Origin: Phoebastria nigripes | Taxonomy: Eukaryota; Chordata; Aves; Procellariiformes; Diomedeidae | DNA: 64,000 nt | Assembly: GCA_035582835.1 (NCBI GenBank) | Contig: JAYKAV010001000.1 | Coordinates: 2,052,680 to 2,116,679, forward strand | Reading direction: 5' to 3' | Shown: positions 53,651 through 64,000 of the stretch, piece by piece | How positions within the stretch are numbered: the first letter of the stretch is position 1 | How the letters are laid out: every line of letters starts with the position of its first letter | Program-made: the position numbers and the translations under genes | Notes under the pieces: generated by a model | The model's database searches: none | The model's input: only the letters and a program-made list of their open reading frames with translations | What the model was told of the DNA's origin: nothing

Positions 53651-54775
53651 ACCCCGCCTTCTCCTTGCCCTCTCTATGTATCTCATCTTCCCATTTGAAA
53701 CTCTGGACTTGGCCTGTAACGTTTGCATGAGGGGCACAGATTTCATTTGACTATTCAAAGCACTATCAGAGTAGAGACAATAAAAAAAGCCTAGTAAAGA
53801 TGTTCATATACATGATAAAAACCCTGAACAACCACCACATTTGGCAATTTGTTCATAAATGTCAAAAGACATTTGCTCCAGTCTTCTAGGAAAAATTTCT
53901 GCCCTCATTTGGTGCCTAAGGCCACTACACTTTCAGTATTTACCCTATTCCTTTCAATCAGTTCTTAGTAATTTTCACAGACACCAGTATAAGACCCAAG
54001 AGAGACAAAAAAATGTCAATTTTCAGCTGATTATCTGAAGGCATGGGAGCCAGTAAACACACCTCACGAAAAAAAATCAGTGACAGCAGACTGCAGTAAA
54101 TCTCAGTAAAAGACATTCTTCTAGAAGTATCATTCAATTTGGATAGAAATAGTTCTGAAAAAGGACTGTATTCTAATCTATACATCCTCTTATTTGGCTT
54201 CTTATTTGCACAGGAAATACGACTTGAAGACATCCTGATCATAAAAAATACACACGGCTATGCTTTGACAGCCATTCACTATGGTCCTCCAGCAAGTATC
54301 ATCAATGTTATTTATACATGGAGGGAGAAGGCAGAGATCAGCCTAATATTCATGAAAACAACAGAACAGTATAGTTAGTCCTACTGGAAAGAATGTCAGA
54401 AAGCAACCTTGGTATTTGGTTAGCTTAACTCTGAAAAGCAGGATAGAAGCCAGAACAATATACATTTGCAGGGGTTTATTTTGACAATATGTTTAGTTGT
54501 TCAGTTGTTTCAGATATTTTTCCTCCTCAAATGCCAGTACTATTTTTTAAAGGCTAATCCCAGATATTAAACAACAACCAGCTTAAAAAGTGGTACAGTA
54601 CATCTGAAAACAGTAAACTACTGGTGGGATTGTTTCTAGGAGGGAAGGGTCCATGGAAACTGCTGTTTAAATTGGCAGGACACCTCTATTTCATAGAAGA
54701 AAAAATGTTCCTGTTATAAAACACTTCTCTTGTTAGCAAACGCTGCACACAAAGGGGCAGCTGTACTTTGCTTAC

Positions 54776-54871
54776 CTCGCGTGTGACTCTTCCGTTGTTA
54801 TCAAAGTCATACAGTGTGAAGGTCCATTCTTGCCTGTTATCTTCCTCTACAGACACATCACATTGCAATTC
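54776..54871 (-). CDS. NKD1: NKD1 coding exon (EF-hand, first part)
   Basis: Thirty-two complete codons read ELQCDVSVEEDNRQEW, then TFTLYDFDNNGRVTRE. This is the diagnostic NKD EF-hand, the region reported to contact Dishevelled. The loop residues D-F-D-N-N-G-R-V-T-R-E are in this exon, and loop position 12 (Asp) is the first codon of the next exon at 46200. The acceptor is ...TTTCTTAG ending at 54872 and the donor is GTAAGC from 54775. The exon starts and ends in phase 0. Mammals have Lys where this sequence has Arg in the loop (NNGRV), a conservative change. Intron sizes are about 2.6 kb upstream and 8.6 kb downstream. Confidence 0.98.
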
Positions 54872-57479
54872 CTAAGAAACATGCAAAGAGCAGCTGATTA
54901 CCTAAAGCAAAAGGCCTGTTTGCAGAGGAGACTCTCCATAGAAGGAGGCAGCTTGCTTTCTTCCTTCCTCCCTCCCTTGCAGGAGGAAGCTTTCAGGATA
55001 TGTCCCAGGGAGGCCTCTGCCCACCACAATGAAGGAGTCTCATCACAATCACATGATAATCCTAACTCCCTTGGGCTAGACTTCGGGGAACCTGCAAGAT
55101 GCTTTCTACTTCATTGTAGAAAACACAAAAAGGTATAAGAAAACTACTCCCTGAAGCTTTTGAAATATAATAAGATTTCCCACTAAAAAGTGAGAAAGAA
55201 AACTCCGCTTAACTCAGGAAGAGAAAGATGACAGAAATAGAGTCACAGAATGAGGCGGTACACCACAATGCCAGGAGTAGTCAATAATACAAAGTGGACA
55301 TATGGCATAAATCCCCACCAGTGAGACCTGTCCTTGACACAGATATTTGATACCAAAAGGTTGTCAGTTAGTGCAGTACAGCATCACGCCCCTGAAGCTC
55401 CTGAAATGGAGCCTGCCTAGGAACCGGCAGGTAAGAATGACCTGGGAGTAGTGCCTGGTCCTTATTTTAACTGTGCTTCTGTTAGTGAGAGTGTGATCTG
55501 TGGAAAGCCTGAAAGAATCCATTTGTTAAAGGGAAAAAAAATCCCCAAACCAAAACCAAGACTTCAGTCAAGAACAGAGGATGCACTTTGACTGACTCCA
55601 GTTACCTGGGTGCAAATCGTTTGCTTTCTCTCAAGACCTGTGCAATCAGAATTATCCAGAGCCACAACAAGGCAAAACAGAAAAGTTACAGTGCAATTAA
55701 AATGAAAGCCACTGTATGGAAGTAAAATAAACAGCTCCAAATAGCTTCAGCATGATCGAGCTCAAAATACCTGGTTGATCTTCTGACTTGAAACCAATTC
55801 CCTACAGCAGTTACCGGTACCCCCTGTCCCCTGCTGAGTTCAAAGGCAGTCTTCTCTCAGTTGTAACAAGTCGGGCTGAAAGCTGCCAAGTGCCCCACAC
55901 TCTACTGTGGAAACACAGTTTCGTATTACATAAACATTCCCGGCACCTTTAAAAGTCAAATTACATCCACCTCAGATTTAGACCTCTTGTCTCGACACTT
56001 GCGTTTCTGATTCTTTTACACCTTTGAAACATTTACCAATCTCTGAGCTCCTAGCTTACATAGCTGGAAAACTTTCATTTGTAGAACAAGGGAAAAAATA
56101 TCAATACTTCGTTTCTTGCCACATATTAATACTTCCCTGTCCCACGTTGCCTAACATGACATCTTTATGTGAGGATGTGCTCTGCTTAGTTAAGAACCAT
56201 GGCAACCTTCCCTGCATTAGTCATGGCGCCTAGTACCAAGTGCTAACCTTTATGGCATGCCAAGAACTACTTAGGAACAAACACAGACTTTGCCGGTATG
56301 GTGGAGTTCCAGCTACTCTGGCATCAACCATGTTGACAGGTGTCCTCCAACGTTCAAATATCAAGGCACTGTTAATTGCAATTTATCATGCCTTTCCTGT
56401 CTGCAAATGTCTGCTACTCAAGGTAGAATATAAAATGTGCCTAGAAAAAGTTATCACTGTGCAAAAAAAAAAAAAAGGCAGGAAAAGTCACCTCCCCCCA
56501 GAAGGCACACAAGCACCTAGCAACACCTGAACTGCCTATAGGAAAGCTACCTCCTTTTTATCAGCCTTAAAACAGTAAAAAATAAATCGTACCAGACTAC
56601 TAAATCTGCTCTAGAGAAGGAAATGAACACTCGAGCCATGCTGCAAGGTGGCTGCCTGGTCTTTTAAATAACAATTGAGGAACGCAAAGCTCATTACTGT
56701 GACAGGCTGACAGCACTGAAAGGTAGAAGCTTGCCACGTCTGCTGGAGTGCAGAGAGTTGAAGATCCGTGCTGTTTCTTGCCGGTACCAGAGTATCTTCC
56801 TCCTCACCAAGACAGACAACCCTCTAGCTGGATGACAGCATGTTTCAATACTCATATTTATTAAATCACTCCCTATATAAACAAAACCTGCCAACTACAC
56901 ACAATGTCTGGCAGTTTTATGATGTTTGTAAGCCTACAAGGAAATAGACCATCAGACTCATTGTCCTCCAGGATCCTCCTCCTCCTGCCATGTGATCCTG
57001 CCATGGATTTCCCGTGTAGCAGGTCAGGGTTATTTCACTTTGGAGGCCCAGGCACAGAAGAACGATGGTTAAGGAAGCTTTCCCAAACGTCTTTTATAGT
57101 AGGCAGATTTAATCAAGTGCAATAGTCCATAAAAGTCAATCTGAAGATTTGATAACATGGTAGCTGGCATAATAAATTACTAACGAAAGGATCATAGATA
57201 AAGGGTTAAAACGAATGCCTCTTCTTACTATACATTTCAGATCCTACAGAGGAATGACCATCATTTGATCCTCTCCAAACCTGGAAATAAATCTCACTAA
57301 TCACCTCATAAGGAGCACCAATAGTGAGACACTGACTTGTGCCAATTGTGCTTCCTCCTGTACCCATTACAATCATTGGGAGCTCTATACATGCATCAGA
57401 GGACAATATTTGGTCCACAGGTTATTTTTCTACCATAATTATGTCAGTACAGTGAAACTTTAAAATATAGAGGACTTAC
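54872..57479 (-). other. NKD1: NKD1 intron before the EF-hand exon
   Basis: About 2.6 kb, GTAAGT to TTTCTTAG. There is a pyrimidine-rich TTCC-type patch near 54958-54975 and an A14 run near 56463. No other exon is supported. Confidence 0.9.
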
Positions 57480-57586
57480 TTCAAATTTCAGTTGCTTCTT
57501 GGAACCTGTGCGTGTGTCACTTTCTTTTTCTGCTTTCTTTTCATCTCCACTGCAAACTCCATCTGTCTTCTCTGGAGGCAAAGCCA
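57480..57586 (-). CDS. NKD1: NKD1 coding exon (first visible; acidic/basic linker before EF-hand)
   Basis: This exon encodes part of naked cuticle homolog 1, a cytoplasmic Wnt/beta-catenin antagonist that binds Dishevelled. On the minus strand it reads (V)ALPPEKTDG, then a charged linker, ending KKQLKFE; both ends match vertebrate NKD1 as I know it. The acceptor is ...TTCGCAG at 57590-57587 and the donor is GTAAGT from 57479. The exon is 107 bp: two bases that complete a split Val codon, then 35 codons. It leads directly into the EF-hand exon at 54871. The preceding exon must end with a single G in phase 1. The linker is the least conserved part, with several substitutions against mammals. 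Identification rests on the combined match of all six exons and is very secure. Confidence 0.96.
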
Positions 57587-60500
57587 CTGCGAAAAATATA
57601 TTTAAGAAAAAACGCTTATAAGGAAATGTCAAAGCAGTCTTATATTTGCAAATCTGTCTTTATATTTAGGGTGAAATTGATTTCAGCAAACTTGTATGAG
57701 AGGATCATTATACTTGATTTGCTTTTGTGTTCACTACACATTTGGGATAATTTCAGCAGACAATCTACCAACACAGCCTCTCCTACAAACATCACCAGAG
57801 TCACAGGAAGTTCAAACACAGTTTTATGAGAATATAAATCAGCAGAACTGTTACTGTAAATAAGTTGAATAATTTGCAAAATATTGGAAGTTTGTGACAT
57901 ACTGCAAAAACACATTGCATTCACCAGCAGTGAATGAAGTAATGAAGCTGAAATGAAGTCCTCATTCTGTTCCAATTTCCCTCTTCAAATACACACAAAC
58001 CTTACTGCCTTCCAGAAAGGTAACACTACCTGCCAAAAAGGTTAAGCTGCATTTTTTCAAGTATGTATGAAAAAGTATATTTCACATAAGTTTCAACTGA
58101 AAACATTATGCACTTGCATAATTCAATAGCAGTCATAAAAAGCATCAATATTAACATCTATCAGACATATATCACAACATATTATAACATAACAGATATC
58201 AAATATATAACAGAAAGGTACATATGCTTCTCATGTGGATTAAAAGACAAATGCCCAGGAACTTAATAGCTGTGCCTTTGGCTCCTGCAAAGGCACTCAG
58301 CCTTGCACATGATGAAACCCTGTATCTGAAGAAAACTAGTTCTATATTCATTAGTGTTATGGAAATATACACAGATTTTTTAACCCTACCCTCAAACTTT
58401 TTAGATATGATTTTTTTATACATCCACATACCTCTGCCAACAATGTTATGCCCATACTTCATTAGGCATAGCAGTAATCCTGCCTAGTCCCCAAAAAATA
58501 GAAGATATTGCGAGAATGTGGGTCTTAAAGTCAGCATTTTTTCTCTTGCACTGCAGCATTTGCATTTACCCAAAGCCTTTATCCTAATGCTATGTAGGAA
58601 CCGTTTCTTGGGGATGCCTTTGTAAGTAAGATCTCATGTAAGTGTCAGTTCAGTAAAGTCAGATTCCTTACAAAAAAAGGAGACATGATCCCCTCTAGTT
58701 CAGGATGACCCATTTCAAACTGGGTTTACTTTGTGGCTCTCCTGGCGTTCGGCACTACTGAGGTACCTCCCAAGCATTCTCCCAGGAAAGCAAGTCACTA
58801 ACATGCTAGAAATTAAGATATTATATTAGCCATTTTTCAACATTTTCTTTCACATTTAAAACAGAACAATTACCTTAAAAAAAAAAAAAAAAAAATTCTA
58901 CCCTTACCATAGCTTTATACTCTCAGAAATTCCAAAAGCTAAGATTTCTGCCACAACATTCACATTGCCACACTGCAATATATATCACATTTTCTAGTCT
59001 TATTTCTTTGTTTAAATTTAACACTATTGTATTACTTTTTTTTTTGGTTTTCAAAACTGTGGTATACTATAAAAGATTCTGGATGTGCAGTAAAGAAAGG
59101 GGGACTGAGGTAGAAACCCAAACCTTTGGAATTTCCTGACTTTGATACTTATTTGCAGTTTTGATGTTATACTAACGCCAGCTTCCCAACATGCACATGT
59201 AATTTGCATTGTACAAATGCAAGTAGACATGGAGTTTATTATACACATACTCACACACTGATACACTTTGATTTCTACTCCAAGCCATGTTAGGATTCCC
59301 TACACCAAACATAAGCTAAGCAGGAAGGTCAGCTGAAGGAAGAGAAAGCTCACTTCACAGCAGTGTCTTCCCTTGTCCTTTTAACCTGGTGTTATCGGAT
59401 GAACAGGGACTGTTTATTAGAAGGTTTTTGTATAGTGTTTATCATAATGAAGACACACATTAAGATAAATATTACAATACAGAACTTTGAAGTATATCAG
59501 AAGAAGGGTCATTTGCTTTATACTCACTTTGTCCATAAATACAACTCCATATTCCTGGAAGTTCAAAGCTAAGGCCACAAAAAGACCCCCATAAAACAAA
59601 AGACAACATTTGGTTGTCTATCTTACTCCAGCCTTGTTGTTTCCGTCTAAAATCAACAAGAAATGAAAAGGTAACATGGGCCTTCATAACAAGGACAGTT
59701 ATATTGACAGTGGTTCTTCATAACTATCAAATATGCCCCCAGATTTTCAGTGGCTCATGTGTACCAGTGATCAGTTACTCACATGAACAGTTCTAACTAA
59801 GCTGATACAAACATTTGTATGAGGGGCTTTTGCAATCCCTCACAACCTCGCTCTAGGGAATGTGAAATAAATGAAAGCTGGGCTGGTATGACCCCTAGCT
59901 TCATTGGAACAGTGGACAACCAATTGGAAAAAAAAAATCCACCCGTGTTATCACACATACTTTTAAATATATAAAGGTACATAATGGCCAAAAGACTTCT
60001 ACAGTGGTCTTTTACCTGTTAAGGGACAGCATCCCAGATGACATTGGCATGGCAAACAACATTAGGCTGAGAGCATTGTGGAGCAGATCCTGCACAAGGT
60101 GACTATTCCCTGCCCCAATGCTCTTTGTTGGGTTTTTCTGTCAAAATGAAGTGTCTTACAGAGTATTCTCTCCCTTCCACCACCGCGCTCTTGCACTGTG
60201 CTGAAAGCTGCTGGCATGTGCAAAGAGCAGCAGAGTTCCCCAGTCCACAGGGTGCTTCAGAGAGCAACGGCACAAAGTTACCTTCTGGTTTCAGGAATAG
60301 CCCTTCCACTGGCACATTTAATAACCTTTCTGGATGTACAGTTTATGTGTTCAGATAGGAAGCTTTCACTGTAATGTATAATTTATGTAACAGAAGAAAA
60401 AATGTGCTCTGACAAATTAGTCTTCTCAAAAAACAAGAGTTCAACTATTGGGGAAGGAGGGGATACATCTTACAGTACACTCCTTGAGAGAGTTTAAATA

Positions 60501-61198
60501 CTGTATGCCAGAAATTATCCTCTTTGAGCTTCGCTGACCTTTGATCCAAAGAACTTATTGGCCTTGCTGCTCCAGGGAATTATCCTTTGAAATCAGTTAC
60601 TCATTTTGGAGCTCAGATGAAATGGGGAAATCTGGTGATCTCATCCTGATGTCAAGTTTCATTCAGCAAAGAAAAATGAAATCTAAATGAGGAAACTTTA
60701 AAGGGGAATATGGAGGTATTAAAATAATATTTACGAGTGATCAAATTATGTGCCTGTGCATATATCCTCGTATGCCTTATCCAAACCCAATGAACATTTA
60801 GAAATACATACTGGAGTATGACTGTTTTGTCTGAGAAGAGAAGGATAAGTATTTGGTATCTTGTTTCTATACTTAGTTTTGACTATTGACATGCGCTCAA
60901 TTTCGTGAAGGATACAAACACATGCTGAACCTACCTATAAATAAAATGAGAATGTCTGTTTGGGACAGTTAAAACTGGCAGTGTGTAAACAGAGATCCAC
61001 CAGTGAGCCGCATGCCAAGGTTCAGATATATTCACAACGTGAACTTCCTTTCAGCTCTGCCAATGATATTAAACTAGACCAGACAAGATTGCTATCTCAA
61101 AGGAGTGTGGAGAATTAATAGACTTGTGTTTCCAAAGTCTAGGCCATCAGAAATAGGTCCGTGTACAATATATCATCTGTGCAAAAATACTCACTTAC

Positions 61199-61289
61199 CT
61201 CCCCACTCAGATAACAAGTCCTGACAAAGGGAACGCTCTATTATAGATGCATGTACAGAGAAACCTACCCTTGTTGTGGGAATCCACGA
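61199..61289 (-). other. exon-like segment, possible alternative NKD1 exon
   Basis: The segment has a strong polypyrimidine acceptor (TTTTTCTCCAG ending at 61290) and a strong donor (GAG|GTAAGTGAG, GT at 61198). It is 91 bp and open in the first frame (SWIPTTRVGFSV..., ending LLSEWG plus one G). That leftover G would complete the split Val codon of the next known exon at 57586, so the phase fits. The peptide does not resemble the expected NKD1 N-terminal sequence. It may be an alternative exon, a lineage-specific exon or chance. Confidence 0.2.
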
Positions 61290-62825
61290 CTGGAGAAAAA
61301 AATGTATATTTATTGCTTCTCATGGGAATAACCATATGCTCTCAAAAACAATGTTCCCTAACAGAATGTTTCATGAATTGAAATACTGCATATGTTTTCT
61401 TTATGATGTTCTCTTTTCTTGTTCATTATTAATGGTCTTGTATTCGCTTCTATAACCTTAAGACACTATAAAAATGCGTCTGGACAATATTTGAAATTGG
61501 AAAGACAATAAAGGAAAAATATTAACTTGGAAAAATTGTGAAATACCATTCTTTCATGAAAAACAAACTGACTGGCTTAAGTGTACTAACAGATGTTTCT
61601 CTCTAAGATCGTTAATTACTACCACTCAATTGCTTGTAATTGAGGTGGGGGAGGAAGAGAGGGAGAGAATGAACACCAGTTTAAAGGTATTAAGACTCAT
61701 CCCTGAAGAATTAAGTCTTTTTTTTCAGGGGTTTATTCATTCCTAAGAAAAGAAGGGGGTAATAATTCCAACTGCTCCTTAGGAATCACCAAAAAATCCC
61801 AGAAATGAGGTAAAACTGATTGCTGTGCTGCATGTATTGAATGAGCATAGAATACTAAGCTTCAGGCAGCCAAACTATTTCTCACTCACCTCCATCCTGC
61901 ATCTGAGAATAAGGGGGGAAAAAAACAGAGCGCCAAAATACAGCTGCAGTCAGGTCGAAAAGTGACTGTTTAAACTTTCACCCTCACTCAGGTGGCTTGT
62001 CATTTCACATTTCTCAAAGCCTCATTCAAGCAAAGCACCATGCTCTTAATAAATGATCTTCCTTCTCAAAGTAAGGACAGTTTCACTCTGTTTTTCAACT
62101 ATACTGAGCATTTTAGTCAGATGGATTAAGAGGATCTTGTGGCCAGAAACAAAAAAGGATGCAACTCTGATGAATGTTCAGGTCTAAGTTACAGCTACCA
62201 AGTTCAAATTTGCACAGCAGTTAGGAGAACTCAGGCTAAAGATGAACTACTTCAGAGCCTCTTTGGGATGACAGCCATTCCAAAAGGTATGTGATGGATC
62301 ACAGGGCCTTAACTCAGAAAGCAGAACTATGGGAGAAGCTATGCAATTCCACAGTGATAAATTATGACTGGACATTACCAGTGACTATTATCTTAACATC
62401 AGGGTCATTACTGTGTAATTTTTGAGAGAAAGCAGACTAAAGGTAAAATTGGAGAATTGACAAAAATGCCACCTATGAAAGTCAGCATCTAGCATACATG
62501 AAACCAAACCCTTTGAAGTGAAGTATTACTAGCCTTCCCCTCAAGTTGGATAGACTGGATTCCATGGCAATTCTTTAAAACTACTACGAGAAACAAAGGG
62601 ACAGAATTATCTGTATGTGAGGAAAAACAACAAACCACACACTAGAACCTGAGACTTGTGGGGGAGTAGGATAAAAGGAAAATTAAAAAATGCATAGACC
62701 TATCAAGACAAGGAGGTGAAGTCGTAAGCACTTCTGTAACAGCTCAAATTGAACTTCAGTAGCGATATTGGACTGGTGGAATTGAGCGTCAAAGAGCTGG
62801 TCCAACCAAGCTGAGTAGTAAAACT

Positions 62826-62843
62826 CCTATTGACGTCAATAGG
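62826..62843. repeat. 18-bp perfect palindrome containing a full CRE (TGACGTCA)
   Basis: CCTATTGACGTCAATAGG is self-complementary throughout, with TGACGTCA at its centre. It resembles the CCATTGACNTCAATGG core of the palindromic repeats above. It is therefore probably a repeat relic that happens to contain a CREB/ATF consensus site, within an NKD1 intron. Confidence 0.7.
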
Positions 62844-64000
62844 GTAAGGGTTTCACTTCCAATTTACGGATCTAGCAGATGCAACAGAACTTAAAGTCAG
62901 AGACTATGAGGACCAAAGGGATAGAAAGAGAATTAATTGTGTTGTTTTTCCTGAAGTCTCTGATGTCTAAATTATCTGGTTCTGTCAATGTTTTTTTCAT
63001 TGCAAATCAGGTTTGACAAACATAACTGACATTCTTCACTGACTGCACAACAACCAGAGCAATAACAACTATGTTTGAAAGTCCAAATTGAGAAGAAGTC
63101 CTTTAATTAACAATTACATTCACATTCAGATTTCACTTTTAAGTTCTCCTGGAGGCCATGGATTAAGAAATATCATGCCCATTAAGCACACATTTTAGTT
63201 TTATTCCACAAAGTTGATTGAAATACATCCCCGACAGAGATAACTTTGCTTGAGCAAAGGTCCTCTTCTCCAGCGGCAAATGAACATAGGCAAAACAGGA
63301 CCAGGAAGGGAGTAACATTCCTGTTGCATAGCCACCAGAATAAACGCATAGAAAAACAGGCTCGTCCCGGGTCAGTGCCAAAAGCGTGTATTCAACTTTC
63401 TCTGGCTGAAAGCTGAAGCTGATGAATTAGACACACCCTTCAAAACAACAAAGATCAAGCTGCCTTCTCTGAAACTTACTGTAGGGAAATTTATTGTCCA
63501 TTTTAAGTCCAGTGGGACAAGTCAAAACCAATTTAGCAAGAGCTGTACTAGTAGTACTTTGTACTAGTCTGGGATGGGTATTTCAGCCTGAAAATATGGA
63601 GAGAAGTCATTTTATTCTATTTCACTGTTTCCGTTGATGGTCACAACACGGATTAAAAGTTCAACTGCACACCACGGAGTAGAAAAAAAAAAGATTCAAG
63701 ACGTCACAAGACCTACTGCCAGCACCTGACCAGCGGGAGACAGTTAGGCACAGAACAGAGGGGTAGTGACTCAGACCATGTGATGGCTTGCAAAAAAAAA
63801 CCCAACAAAAATAGACAACTAAAATATGTTTTAAACATTCAGGCATCAGATAATGATTCTAACTGACAAGTCACCACTAGGACATTTGGGAATTGCTAAA
63901 CTGAAATTCACTCAAATGTTCAGACAACATTTTTTCTCCTGAATAAAAAGTAGTCAAACTCACAGGTCTGTGCAACACCACCTCCCTTAAAGCTTCAATT

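Larger units (their letters stand above)
46201..54775 (-). other. NKD1: NKD1 large intron splitting the EF-hand
   Basis: About 8.6 kb, from GTAAGC at 54775 to AACTATAG at 46201. It holds MIR-like relics (52350-52465 and 53525-53650), two palindromic elements (52676-52799 and 53399-53445) and the A65 run at 49865-49929. The stretch 47000-49860 has several ambiguous bases and no coding signal. It might be old interspersed repeat, but I cannot classify it. Confidence 0.9.
57587..64000 (-). other. NKD1: upstream NKD1 intron, partial (continues beyond window)
   Basis: I searched the minus strand for the NKD1 segment that normally precedes VALPPEKTDG (an Arg-Ser-Thr-Arg-Glu-Leu block and a Glu-rich run) and did not find it, so that exon should lie past 64000. 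The only exon-like candidate is 61289-61199. The stretch also carries a CRE-containing palindrome at 62826-62843, and A- and T-runs near 58876 and 59037. Confidence 0.7.

Noticed and set aside
57206..57418. Minus-strand frame with GTGGSTIGTSQ, glance-similar to a nucleotide-binding loop
   Set aside because: It lies inside an NKD1 intron with no splice sites and no further domain support.

Overview
This window is vertebrate nuclear DNA: spliced coding exons with GT-AG introns, long AT-rich non-coding stretches, (CA)n microsatellites and old interspersed repeats. The repeats are decayed MIR-like SINE relics, short palindromic elements and one LINE/SINE-tail relic of a kind I associate with turtle, crocodilian and bird genomes. 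I see no mammalian Alu or L1 and no young CR1. A sauropsid (bird or non-avian reptile) is the best guess, but the sequence does not settle the species.

The only gene I can identify is NKD1 (naked cuticle homolog 1), an intracellular antagonist of Wnt signalling that binds Dishevelled. It lies on the minus strand. Six consecutive 3' coding exons are present, in transcript order at 57586-57480, 54871-54776, 46200-46053, 45028-44944, 39948-39818 and 39056-38482 (stop). All splice phases join, giving one open frame of about 380 residues that holds the EF-hand, the conserved middle region and the His-rich C-terminus. The N-terminal ~85-90 residues and the promoter should lie beyond 64000. A phase-compatible exon-like segment at 61289-61199 could be an extra or alternative exon.

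Layout: 1-35500 is intergenic on present evidence, with scattered repeats, hairpins, candidate conserved non-coding blocks, one exon-like segment (26065-26151, plus strand) and a CpG-rich domain (27770-28800). That domain ends in a perfect, spacerless 98-bp palindrome. 35500-38481 lies just downstream of the NKD1 stop and probably includes its 3' UTR. 38482-57586 is the NKD1 3' half with introns of 0.8-8.6 kb, carrying repeats and a 65-nt poly(A) run. 57587-64000 is treated as part of the upstream NKD1 intron.

The most unusual features are the palindrome, several diverged palindromic elements that may form one family, and the two cryptic exon candidates. No prokaryotic, viral, CRISPR or RNA-gene system was found.
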